Virus record (IMG/VR): IMGVR_UViG_3300030419_006795 | Span: 37,933 to 101,932 of that record | Direction: 5' to 3' (one strand) | Source of the DNA: a virus | DNA length: 64,000 bases | In this document: positions 8,543 to 16,525 of the stretch, piece after piece | Layout of the letters: every line of letters starts with the position of its first letter | Numbering within the stretch: the stretch's first letter is position 1 | Program-made: the position numbers and the translations under genes | Notes under the pieces: generated by a model | The model's input: the letters and a program-made list of their open reading frames with translations, nothing else | Databases searched by the model: none | Told to the model about the DNA's origin: nothing

Positions 8543-11221
8543 TCACCCAGTACCGGTACCTTGCTTGATACGGCCTTCAAGATGTTCATATGTAACTGGC
8601 TTGCCTCCCAAGAAGTCTATTGTTCCTTGTCGATCTAATTGAACCACGATATTGCCGGTGCCTGCCCCTGCTGCGGTGTGGGTACTTGGCGCGCCGGGAA
8701 GAGATCTGGCAGCAGTTCCAGCGGTCACAACGGCTGCCGCGGCGGCACGACCGCCCGCTTCGCCGGCGCCCACAGTTACCGCCATCACTTTTTGGACTAT
8801 TGCCGCCTGCAGGTTGGGGAAGCCTTCTAGTTTTTCTAGCTTTCCAAGGGCAGTAGTAAGCGCTACAACACCGCCGGCTAAGCCAAGGAATGCCCCAGCA
8901 AGGCCGCCCAGTGGCAGGATGGCTATTCCAGCAGCATAAGCAAGGAGTGGTAGGGCCGCGGCCATGGCGCCGATACCCACTGCTAAGTCTAAAGGATTAA
9001 TATTTGTAAACAATTCACTCAGCGCTCCAACAAATAAAGACATTCCTGCTGCGGCAAGGCCAATTCCCAAACCTACTAGTCCGACGGCGGCGCCAAGCAT
9101 GAAAATTAGTGGAACCGCCGGTGCCGCGGCTATGGCTATCGCTGCCAATGTGCCAACGAGGAGGACGAACCCAAGCATCAGGGCTCCGACAGCCCATGCT
9201 GCTGGTCCTGCAGCTTCTCCCAAGCCTGCAAATGAGGAGATCATCTCGGATATTCCTAATGTTGCAAGGGCGACTCCGGCGCCCATCAAGACCATGGCAC
9301 CGCCCATTGCTAACATCGGGACTGACATCCTTCCTATAGATGCTGCGGATGCATCTGATACTCTGCCTAGTACAACTATGGCCAAAGAAAAAGCTACCAT
9401 GCCTTCTAAGAAGTTGGAGGCAAATTGTTTTTCAAACAGAATATAAGCCAATGCACCAAGTGCCAATGAGAGTACAAAGGCGACCTTAGACCATTTTCCT
9501 GAGCTTAAGGCTGCAGCCGTCTGCGCACCAGCAAGGCCCCAAGCGGCGAATTTCATGCCTACCATTACACCAATCATACTCTTCATCATTTTTATGTTTT
9601 CTGGCTGTTTGACCCAATGTATAAATTTTGCAAATCCTTTGGCTAGCTTAACCATGTCTGGTGCTAGCTCAATAGCAATTGTTCTCAACTCGGACATAAA
9701 GTCTTTAAGTTGTTGTTGTTCCCGATAATACTTGGCCCAATCTTCAGAAGTTTTGTTGGCCGTTTCTCCGAGAAGGTCAAATTCGCCGCGCATCATCATA
9801 GCCAATTCACCAACAGAAGAGAACCCTATGGCTTCAGCTATCGCTTTCTTTTCAAAGTAAGCCATTGTATCGAAAGATTTACCTGCAGCATCTAAAGCAT
9901 CTTTTAACATCATAAATCTTTCTGACGGGCTTCTCGCCATCATAAGATCTAGTGCGTTTACAAAGTCTCCACCAAGCATGGCGTTTAGGCTACCTACAGC
10001 TTTCGCTGATCCCTCAAATGTATCAAATTGATCACTAATTGAAATTAATCTTTGCATTTCAATTCCTGTTGCTTTCTGAATACGGGTCAAGGCTCTCATT
10101 TCTTTGCCCATGCCTTTACCCATCGCTGCAATTGAGGGGACTACCGAGTCCATCGCTCCAATGATAGTTGAAGGAACCATTCCAATCGAAGCTGCGTAAT
10201 GTCCTAATTGTGCTGCATTCTCAGCGGCCGCCACACCTGAAAGGCCCATTATTCTACCGCTGACCTGCGTTGCTTTAGAGAAGTCGCCAAAAGAAACACC
10301 CGCTTTTTGCGCTGCCATGGCTAAATCTTGTATCTGTGCTCTTGCTGCTGGAGTCATCATTGAAAACTCACTCACGGTTGTGAAAAGCTCCGAAAATGAT
10401 TCCTGTACTTGGTCTGTGGTGTAACCTAGCTCGACAAAACTCTTGGCCACATTCTGTGCTTCGGTTGCCATATCGGCACTCATCCCGGTTGTCATTCGAA
10501 GATTTACCCCTACATCATATATTGATATAGCTAATTTGGCAGCCACCATGAAGAGAGCAGTAAGAGACTCAATGCCTTTGTTTCCAATGCTGTCCAAGAT
10601 ACCAGCGAAACCGCCCATCGCCGCAGACATTTTTTTCAAGCTATTTTCTTGGAACATCATTAAAACAAGATCTTTGGCGAAAGATGTGTGTGTTTTTTGG
10701 CTTATACCCAAAACACGAGCCAGAGTGTTGCCAACTCTTGTGCCGGCATCTGCTTGTTCATTTAAAACATCTAGCTTTTCAGTAGCAACTTCTAAGTCAG
10801 CTTTTGCAGCCCTAATTTGTTGCAGGTACTGTGCGTAAGTCAGCTGACCTTGTTTATACTGGTCTTCAATTTTAGCCAACTTAGAGGCTTCTATTTCTTT
10901 ATTCACCTCTGCTAAATCAACAAGGTCTTCAAAGCTTTTTTTATGGGCCTCTAAAATTCCTTTCTGTGTATTAAGCTGGTCTATTCGCTCTTGAATTTCT
11001 GTTGAGTTCTTCTCACGAAGGCCCAATATTTCTCGGAGAATGACGCGCTGTTCGTTTAGCGACTTGTTCACTTCCGATTCAGCGATATTGTGTTGCGCTA
11101 GAAGATCAAGCTGTTTTTGCTCTAATTGAGCGCCTTCTTTTTTCGCTTTCTTGATCTCTTCTAAAGCGCTTAGAAGCTCTTGGGTTCTTTCTAATTCTTC
11201 TTTAGTAAAGATTTGCGACAT
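8543..11221 (-). CDS. Tail tape measure protein (gp29-like)
   Basis: An 892-residue protein with the classic tape-measure layout. About 170 N-terminal residues are charged coiled coil. An alanine/methionine-rich helical middle follows, then long hydrophobic Ala/Gly/Leu stretches at roughly 540-830 that resemble membrane segments, and a short polar C-terminus. Tape measure proteins set tail length and reach the host membrane during DNA injection. At the usual ratio of about 1.5 angstrom per residue this length would give a tail of roughly 130 nm. ATG follows AGGAGCTAGTAA. It is preceded by a small gene and the gp26-like pair, as expected for tape measures. Confidence 0.88.
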   Translation of the reverse strand: MSQIFTKEELERTQELLSALEEIKKAKKEGAQLEQKQLDLLAQHNIAESEVNKSLNEQRVILREILGLREKNSTEIQERIDQLNTQKGILEAHKKSFEDLVDLAEVNKEIEASKLAKIEDQYKQGQLTYAQYLQQIRAAKADLEVATEKLDVLNEQADAGTRVGNTLARVLGISQKTHTSFAKDLVLMMFQENSLKKMSAAMGGFAGILDSIGNKGIESLTALFMVAAKLAISIYDVGVNLRMTTGMSADMATEAQNVAKSFVELGYTTDQVQESFSELFTTVSEFSMMTPAARAQIQDLAMAAQKAGVSFGDFSKATQVSGRIMGLSGVAAAENAAQLGHYAASIGMVPSTIIGAMDSVVPSIAAMGKGMGKEMRALTRIQKATGIEMQRLISISDQFDTFEGSAKAVGSLNAMLGGDFVNALDLMMARSPSERFMMLKDALDAAGKSFDTMAYFEKKAIAEAIGFSSVGELAMMMRGEFDLLGETANKTSEDWAKYYREQQQLKDFMSELRTIAIELAPDMVKLAKGFAKFIHWVKQPENIKMMKSMIGVMVGMKFAAWGLAGAQTAAALSSGKWSKVAFVLSLALGALAYILFEKQFASNFLEGMVAFSLAIVVLGRVSDASAASIGRMSVPMLAMGGAMVLMGAGVALATLGISEMISSFAGLGEAAGPAAWAVGALMLGFVLLVGTLAAIAIAAAPAVPLIFMLGAAVGLVGLGIGLAAAGMSLFVGALSELFTNINPLDLAVGIGAMAAALPLLAYAAGIAILPLGGLAGAFLGLAGGVVALTTALGKLEKLEGFPNLQAAIVQKVMAVTVGAGEAGGRAAAAAVVTAGTAARSLPGAPSTHTAAGAGTGNIVVQLDRQGTIDFLGGKPVTYEHLEGRIKQGTGTG

Positions 11222-11231
11222 TTACTAGCTC

Positions 11232-11558
11232 CTATTTAAAGGGCCACTTTAGCCCCGTTGCTCTTTCAAATTTTCTAACTGATTGGGTTAGAATTGACTT
11301 ATCTTGGAGAGTTCTTGGATCGTCTAGTCCAAACTGCTTGTAGGAATCCAAATATCTTTTTTCTTGCGCAAGAGCGTTTACGAACGATTTAACCTGAGTG
11401 GGGTGGCCCTTAATTTTTACAGGGATCGGGGAATCATTGAACATGTACTTAAGAATACTCTTGACAGCAAACCCAAACATTTTTAAAAAACTTTCGTTTA
11501 AGGTGTCATTCGAGCACTCGTTAAAATCGATAATAATGGGTTGCAAATCATCCGACAT
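11232..11558 (-). CDS. Small tail-cluster protein of unknown function
   Basis: A 108-residue protein between the tail-chaperone-like pair and the tape measure gene. It is polar and helical with no domain I recognise; KFERATGLKWPFK ends the protein. Strong AGGAGAA ribosome binding site. It begins a new transcription unit: an intrinsic terminator and an ACTAATTAC promoter-like element lie just upstream. In T4 this position holds genes 27 and 28, but I see no similarity that I can name. Confidence 0.8.
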   Translation of the reverse strand: MSDDLQPIIIDFNECSNDTLNESFLKMFGFAVKSILKYMFNDSPIPVKIKGHPTQVKSFVNALAQEKRYLDSYKQFGLDDPRTLQDKSILTQSVRKFERATGLKWPFK

Positions 11559-11581
11559 ATTAAAATTCTCCTGAATCAGTA

Positions 11582-11590
11582 GTAATTAGT
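11582..11590 (-). promoter_or_regulatory. Candidate late promoter element
   Basis: Minus strand reads TTTAAACTAATTAC, matching the recurring AAATACTANTTA element. It sits 24 bases before the ATG and directly after an intrinsic terminator, so the downstream tape-measure unit needs a promoter here. Confidence 0.5.
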
Positions 11591-11602
11591 TTAAACTGTA
11601 AT

Positions 11603-11632
11603 AAAAAACCCTGAACACTTCAGGGTTTTATT
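11603..11632 (-). terminator. Intrinsic terminator after the tail-chaperone-like pair
   Basis: Perfect 11-bp stem (AAAACCCTGAA / TTCAGGGTTTT) with a 3-base loop, followed on the minus strand by a run of T. It begins immediately after the stop codon of the 71-residue gene. Confidence 0.85.
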
Positions 11633-11633
11633 G

Positions 11634-11849
11634 TCATGGCATTTTTGGTTGATTCTCGGGCGACAAAGTATACGTTTGGCGGCCGCGTCCGGACGAAGCT
11701 CCTTCAATTGCCTTCTTTTCATCTTCTAGCTGTTTTAGTAGTCTTTCTACAAACCACTTTCTCAGCCCAATTGGTAAATTGTAGGCTTCTGAAAAGCTCC
11801 AGCCTCCTGAATATTTTAAGAAAAAGAATTGCTCATAAACATTGAGCAT
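11634..11849 (-). CDS. Tail assembly chaperone-like extension (gp51 position)
   Basis: A 71-residue protein containing FFLKYSGGWSFSEAYNLP and GLRKWFVERLLKQLEDEKKA, a pattern I associate with the short protein following gp26 in T4-like phages. The ATG lacks a convincing Shine-Dalgarno and begins 4 bases after the stop of the gp26-like gene, so translation depends on coupling or on frameshifting. The reading frame stays open for 11 codons upstream of the ATG, across a run of seven T in the upstream gene. A fusion of the two genes by a +1 or -2 shift is therefore possible. A terminator follows at once. Confidence 0.7.
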   Translation of the reverse strand: MLNVYEQFFFLKYSGGWSFSEAYNLPIGLRKWFVERLLKQLEDEKKAIEGASSGRGRQTYTLSPENQPKMP

Positions 11850-11853
11850 ATAA

Positions 11854-11882
11854 TCATCGGTCAGGCCAAAAAAAGTCCGCGG
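11854..11882 (-). other. Candidate programmed frameshift window (T7 run at 11868-11874)
   Basis: Only in this 29-base window are both the gp26-like frame and the frame of the 71-residue gene open: the downstream frame has a TAA at 11885-11883 and the upstream gene ends with TGA at 11856-11854. The window contains TTTTTTT. A +1 or -2 slip there reads on as GLTDDY into the first Met of the next gene. A -1 slip would hit a stop two codons later, so it is excluded. Confidence 0.45.
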
Positions 11883-12711
11883 TTAACGGAACCTCCATTT
11901 CCTGTTCATGATCGCAGGACGGACAAACGAAATTTTGTGTTAAATCAACATTTGGAGCTGTCAATTTATATGCCAAGCGAATTTGTCTTGCGTCCATGGA
12001 TGGCATATTCTCAATAAAACCGTTTACATCAGCAGGGTTGTTGCTGCCGTTGACAGATACCACAAATTGTTTTAATTGTCGTGTCACGTTTTTTTCGCCT
12101 CTTTTTGACTTGCGATCCATTTCGGTGCCCTTGACGAGACGTTTCTCGTCCATCCCAGTAAGAAGCCTAAACTCAACTGTAACTCCAGTGGTTGGAAGTT
12201 GAAGCAAGAATGTTCCATTTTCTGTTGGCTGTACTGCCAGTGGATTATCGGGGTCTCCCTCAAAAATATCACATTGGTTCAAATTGAACGAATATTTTGT
12301 TGTTTCTGAACAGGCAGGGCATGTAACCGCCGTTCTGTAGTCGCTGCCGTATGCAGAAACTCTGGCTGCTACTATCATGGCATTTTTATCACCAATCAGC
12401 ATGCTGTCTATGTTGATTTGCTTATTTACAATTATATTGCTCAAAACACGATCCAAAGCGACACCTTGCTTGAGCAAAGTTCTAGATGTTAAAATATCTT
12501 CCTCTTTTGCGGTCATATGTCGCACCTCAATGTGCTGCTGCCCGTGTAGCGGGTGGCCGGGAGGATAATGTTTACCTTTCGATGGCAATTCTACAAATTC
12601 AGTTGGAACTACATAAGAAAAGGTACTTTCTGTTTCTTGTTGAACGTTCGGGGGTGCTGCTCCCGCGTCTTGCATGTTGGCACCCAAGCGTTCGGGGTTA
12701 TTTCGACTCAA
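11854..12711 (-). CDS. gp26-like baseplate/tail assembly protein with zinc ribbon
   Basis: A 285-residue protein resembling the T4 baseplate gp26 family (Pfam T4_baseplate type). It has VELPSKGKHYPPGHPLHG near 41-57, MTAKEEDILTSRTLL near 66-80, and GDKNAMIVAARVSAYGSDY near 108-125. Two CxxC pairs, CPAC at 131-134 and CPSC at 263-266, probably bind one zinc. The family acts in baseplate hub or tail assembly; like other proteins encoded just before the tape measure, it may be a tail assembly chaperone. The start is TTG at 12711 with GAGAGGTG upstream. It follows the tail tube gene, as T4 26-51 precede 29. Confidence 0.8.
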   Translation of the reverse strand: MSRNNPERLGANMQDAGAAPPNVQQETESTFSYVVPTEFVELPSKGKHYPPGHPLHGQQHIEVRHMTAKEEDILTSRTLLKQGVALDRVLSNIIVNKQINIDSMLIGDKNAMIVAARVSAYGSDYRTAVTCPACSETTKYSFNLNQCDIFEGDPDNPLAVQPTENGTFLLQLPTTGVTVEFRLLTGMDEKRLVKGTEMDRKSKRGEKNVTRQLKQFVVSVNGSNNPADVNGFIENMPSMDARQIRLAYKLTAPNVDLTQNFVCPSCDHEQEMEVPLTADFFWPDR

Positions 12712-12738
12712 ATTTCACCTCTCAATTTGTTAGTCATA

Positions 12739-13344
12739 TTAAACGGAGCTTCCGTCAGGAGTAAAGAAGTTGTTAACGCCTGTTCCGCCGGCTGTAACAG
12801 AACCAGCAGTGTTGGTCTCAAGGCGCGCCCAATCATATCTTAACACAACAGAAATATTTGTTAACTCATCGTTTCCATATTCTAAGTCGCCATATTTCAC
12901 ATCTTGAACCCAAGCATTCCAAAGGGTCCATTTTTCAATAGTTTGTCCAGTACCGTCAATCTGGGAAACAAAAACTTGTCCAAGCGAAGATGCGGCGCCG
13001 GCTTTTGACATGGTACCAAGAGAGTTAACATCGGAAGGGGGCGAATAGCCAGACTCCTGCACGATTGAGCTAATGGTAGCGGCAACGTCTGGATCGACCG
13101 GATCGACCAATTCAATTGTAATCTCGTTCCAAGTAACTGAACCGGGATAATAGAAGGTGTGGTTTAGGTACTTATGTTCCGCATTAGCGACCGTAAAACT
13201 CGGCTTATTAACCGACTTTGCGAACCAAAGTATAGGACCTCCCGTCTTACTGTCTACGTTCGAAAACTCAACCTTAAATCTAAAATTTCTTTTCGGATCT
13301 CTAAGGCTAGCGTCGTCTCCGAAATTTTCTGCCCAAAATGCCAT
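12739..13344 (-). CDS. Tail tube protein (gp19-like)
   Basis: A 201-residue beta-rich protein with FRFKVEFSNVD, WFAKSVNKPSF, YPGSVTWNEITIELVDP and NISVVLRYDWARLE, the pattern of gp19-type tail tube subunits, and close to the usual length for the family (T4 gp19 is 163). The protein polymerises into the inner tube surrounded by the sheath. It lies directly downstream of two sheath genes, as in T4 (18-19). ATG follows AAAGGAG with an 11-base spacer. Confidence 0.9.
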   Translation of the reverse strand: MAFWAENFGDDASLRDPKRNFRFKVEFSNVDSKTGGPILWFAKSVNKPSFTVANAEHKYLNHTFYYPGSVTWNEITIELVDPVDPDVAATISSIVQESGYSPPSDVNSLGTMSKAGAASSLGQVFVSQIDGTGQTIEKWTLWNAWVQDVKYGDLEYGNDELTNISVVLRYDWARLETNTAGSVTAGGTGVNNFFTPDGSSV

Positions 13345-13367
13345 TATGTTTGTAACTCCTTTCTAAA

Positions 13368-13376
13368 ATAAGTAGT
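13368..13376 (-). promoter_or_regulatory. Candidate late promoter element
   Basis: Minus strand ACTACTTAT, 24 bases before the tail tube ATG, belongs to the recurring ACTANTTA set found before structural genes. Confidence 0.4.
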
Positions 13377-13407
13377 GTTGCAAGAGGAAAAAGACCCCTC
13401 TTATTTA

Positions 13408-16398
13408 TTAATCATCAAATGATGCGCCTGTTGAAGCAACGACGAAGTCGATTGCAATAAATTCGATAGCCCTTGTCGGCTTAATCATTATTTTGGCATA
13501 CAAAATGTTTTGATCAATCAGGTCTGGTGTGGTAGTAGACTCATCAAGTATAAGTCGGTATTCCGAAATTCCAAATCTAGCCTTAGTGTTCGCAAGGAAC
13601 GGCTCGACTAATGCAATAAATCTATTCCACGTGGCTTCAACATTTTGGTCAAAAAGAACCCTTGTTGCCATTCTGGAAATCTGTTTCTTGAGATAAATTG
13701 TAAGCCTTCTCACATTAATGCGATCAAGTGCAGATTGAGTGTCTTGTAGGGTTTTCTGTCCAAATACTACAATTCCATTTGATGGGAAAGACGCAATTGG
13801 ATTAATATTTGCTTCATAAAGCTTGTCTCTATCTTTTGACGTCAACCTATCGGAAACTGACAGTACCGGTAGGCCTGCGGCGCCTTGGCTTAAGCCGCCT
13901 CTATTGAATCCTGCTGGTGCGAACCAAAGTTCTGATTTTGCCTCCGAACTGGCAAAAACACCAAGCATCGGAACAGATGGTGGTACCCAGAATATTCGAC
14001 CACTTGTCTCATCTTTGATTTGAACCCATGGGTAGAACGTACAGCCATAGCTGCTATCTAAGCCTCGATTTCTTAACGTCGAAACAGCATTTGATACTGT
14101 TCCCTTTCTCTCTGTTATGCTTTCTGTGCCTTCAGTGTCGGCCGTATAAACATTCTCGATATCAATAACCGCTAATGCATCGCCGCGATCTTCACATACG
14201 TTCATCAGATGTGTTGTAAGCTGGGCATTAGTTAAGCCGGGAACGGTGGCCAGATTCATCTCTACGAACTCTGGATCCGCCACGGTATCAATTGCTCTCT
14301 TGATTGTGTTAAAAGCATAGTTGTTGGTTTGCGTGGTGGTCGTACTAAAGCCACTGTTTCTAAGCGGCTCTGCTTCGGTAATATCGAAACCATCAAAGCC
14401 GCCGGCAAATGGCGCTGTAAACTTGTCATATCCTGCATCGAGAATACCTTCATAAGAACTTGAAACAGCCGTGCAAGACGTTCCTGCAACTCTAGAGCCA
14501 GAAGCATATTCAGCATCGTTGCCCTTTCTAACGATATCATCGAGCGTAAATGTATGTGAATACTCCATACCGGTCGATGTGGCTGTTAGGCCGGCCGGCA
14601 AGGCTCTAAGCGCCTCGGGGGTGCTCTGGTCATATGCGGTGCTGAATCGGTTGCGGCCTGTTTGGAATCCAAAATATGCTTTCCTTAAAGAACCCATGGT
14701 AGCGTCGGAAGCACTTACTCTTAATTGCGTAGCGGGGAAGCCAATTGAGGCCGTAATTCTCAAATCGCCCGGGAGAATGAGATTGGCGGAAGAGCCGGAG
14801 GGTGCCTCTTCGGCAAGGCCCGTGCCCTGTCGAATATAGTACTTAAACGTCCAGTCTCCTTCTGAAATATCATTGATGCCCTTAAAGAAGTGATACCCAG
14901 TGCCATCAGAGTTTCCGGCAGAATCTAGATTGAGATAATCAGATGGGAAAGAGCCCGATGGGGCGTTTCTAGGGTTTCCAGAAGCCTGAGCGGCATCGAC
15001 GCCACTAAGAATAAGAAAATCTCTAGGCTTGGGTGGTCCATAATAGCCAAATGGCAGATAGACCGGATCTACAGATCCTTCTGCTACAGAATTAGCAACT
15101 TCAACGCGAACAAATTTAGATTGGTTCTTAAAGTCACCCTGCAGGCGTAATCTTCTCTCCCCTTCGTTCCAAGTGTAGTATTGATCTCCAATTTTTCTTG
15201 CGACATAATTTGGAGAAGACGGATCCAAGTTGCAGTTATCGAATCTTTCAATTATCTTTACAGCGTTATCGTTGTCTCTAATGTTTCTGAGAACGACCGA
15301 GAATGAACCGAATCTGTCGTTTTTGCTAGTCGATCTCTTAATTCTTTCAATTGAAACTTTAACATTTTTGTGTAACCACTCTCCATTCTCTAATCCGTGC
15401 AATCTAAAAAGCTGTGGTGCGCGGCTGTTGTTGTTTGGGTTAAATGTTGCGTAATCGGTGGTAAGGTCTTGTCCAATAAACCAACCAGCGACTGCATTTT
15501 GATAACTTTGTTGATTTGTGTGGTATCCGTACGATCCTGATTGAATTGCCACAATTGCACCCAACATTGAGCCTGAAAGTCCAAGTTTTCTGACTTGGTT
15601 TTCATATGTCTCACCAAGCCAGTATTTTTCTTGATTATCTGTTGCTGTAATCGTTGTGTTCGTTAATTGTGGGTTTGTATTAAATCTTTTACGAATAAAC
15701 TTTTCGCTGTTATCATTAAAATTGAAATTTGTCTTAATAATCTGGCCCGGGGTATCGGCGGTGGCGTCTTGGACTATTACCGTAAACGTGTTGTTGTCAG
15801 AATCTAACGCGTCAGTATCCGAATGGAACCAAGCAGCTGAGCCAGTATGAGTCGAGGTGTCGCTAACGCCCCCAAAGCCTCTGAGGCTGCCTGACAAGAC
15901 AATATTGTACCCCTTCTTCATATACCAAATGGCAGCCAATGTTCCACTAGCGACAGTAGTCGTAGAGGCCGAGGGGATCACAAACAGGCCATATGCTCCG
16001 CCGTTGTCTTCCGCAGTTGCAGATGCGTTATCCAGCTTCCACCCAGCTTCGCCGGCAGATGATTCATAATCGTCGTGCTGGGATCCCAGAAGCCTGACAA
16101 AAGTAACAGGGCCAACATTTGACCTCAAATATGCTTGAGCCGCAAACGGGCCATAGGTTGGGCCGATATAGTTTCCTTGTCTAGAGACGTCGTCCCCAGC
16201 GCCGCCGGCAATTGGATATCCAAAATTCTCTACAAATTGAGAAAAAGAATCTACCTTTACTGGTCGAAGGCCTTGACCTCGTTCAGATCTACCTATAACA
16301 ACTGGTCCAATTACATCTGCTGTTCTGGGAATAAAAGAGTTATCAATTTCATTGATAAAGACTCCCGGCGAGACGAATTTGAAATTCTTTACTGACAT
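13408..16398 (-). CDS. Tail sheath protein, copy A (gp18-like)
   Basis: A 996-residue contractile sheath subunit. The N-terminus has FVSPGVFINEIDNSFIP and IGPVVIGRS, as in gp18-type sheaths. The C-terminal 300 residues (VPGLTNAQLTTHLMNVCEDR, VSDRLTSKDRDKLYEANINP, IYLKKQISRMATRVLFD, WNRF) form the conserved polymerising domain. It is far longer than T4 gp18 (659 residues) because of large inserted domains in the middle (about 100-600), probably surface exposed. A second copy lies immediately upstream; N- and C-terminal parts are nearly identical and the middle diverges. ATG follows AAAGGAATC. Confidence 0.93.
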   Translation of the reverse strand: MSVKNFKFVSPGVFINEIDNSFIPRTADVIGPVVIGRSERGQGLRPVKVDSFSQFVENFGYPIAGGAGDDVSRQGNYIGPTYGPFAAQAYLRSNVGPVTFVRLLGSQHDDYESSAGEAGWKLDNASATAEDNGGAYGLFVIPSASTTTVASGTLAAIWYMKKGYNIVLSGSLRGFGGVSDTSTHTGSAAWFHSDTDALDSDNNTFTVIVQDATADTPGQIIKTNFNFNDNSEKFIRKRFNTNPQLTNTTITATDNQEKYWLGETYENQVRKLGLSGSMLGAIVAIQSGSYGYHTNQQSYQNAVAGWFIGQDLTTDYATFNPNNNSRAPQLFRLHGLENGEWLHKNVKVSIERIKRSTSKNDRFGSFSVVLRNIRDNDNAVKIIERFDNCNLDPSSPNYVARKIGDQYYTWNEGERRLRLQGDFKNQSKFVRVEVANSVAEGSVDPVYLPFGYYGPPKPRDFLILSGVDAAQASGNPRNAPSGSFPSDYLNLDSAGNSDGTGYHFFKGINDISEGDWTFKYYIRQGTGLAEEAPSGSSANLILPGDLRITASIGFPATQLRVSASDATMGSLRKAYFGFQTGRNRFSTAYDQSTPEALRALPAGLTATSTGMEYSHTFTLDDIVRKGNDAEYASGSRVAGTSCTAVSSSYEGILDAGYDKFTAPFAGGFDGFDITEAEPLRNSGFSTTTTQTNNYAFNTIKRAIDTVADPEFVEMNLATVPGLTNAQLTTHLMNVCEDRGDALAVIDIENVYTADTEGTESITERKGTVSNAVSTLRNRGLDSSYGCTFYPWVQIKDETSGRIFWVPPSVPMLGVFASSEAKSELWFAPAGFNRGGLSQGAAGLPVLSVSDRLTSKDRDKLYEANINPIASFPSNGIVVFGQKTLQDTQSALDRINVRRLTIYLKKQISRMATRVLFDQNVEATWNRFIALVEPFLANTKARFGISEYRLILDESTTTPDLIDQNILYAKIMIKPTRAIEFIAIDFVVASTGASFDD

Positions 16399-16441
16399 AC
16401 TTATGATTCCTTTCTGTTATTCATGTTTTTGTTTGTTCTGT

Positions 16442-16511
16442 GACATGTGTAAATAGTATTTCGAAGCTTGAAAAGCGTTTTGTTCTCTGCTGTTGAATAA
16501 AATGCCATTCT
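16442..16511 (-). repeat. Duplicated sheath leader, downstream copy
   Basis: Similar to 19607-19674. Shared plus-strand blocks are gtaaatagtatttcgaag, aaaagcg, tttgtt and aaaatgccat. In the other copy the last block is the 3' end of the tail-terminator gene. Here it is non-coding, so it looks like a relic carried along when the sheath gene was duplicated. Confidence 0.65.
16449..16457 (-). promoter_or_regulatory. Candidate late promoter element before sheath copy A
   Basis: Minus strand TTCGAAATACTATTTAC, 51 bases before the ATG. The same 17 bases occur upstream of sheath copy B, within a longer duplicated stretch. Confidence 0.5.
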
Positions 16512-16525
16512 TTCAAGTTCCTCGA

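Noticed and set aside
13381-13402. Hairpin AAGAGG/CCTCTT as a terminator after sheath copy A
   Set aside because: The stem is only 6 bp with a 10-base loop and no T run follows on the minus strand.
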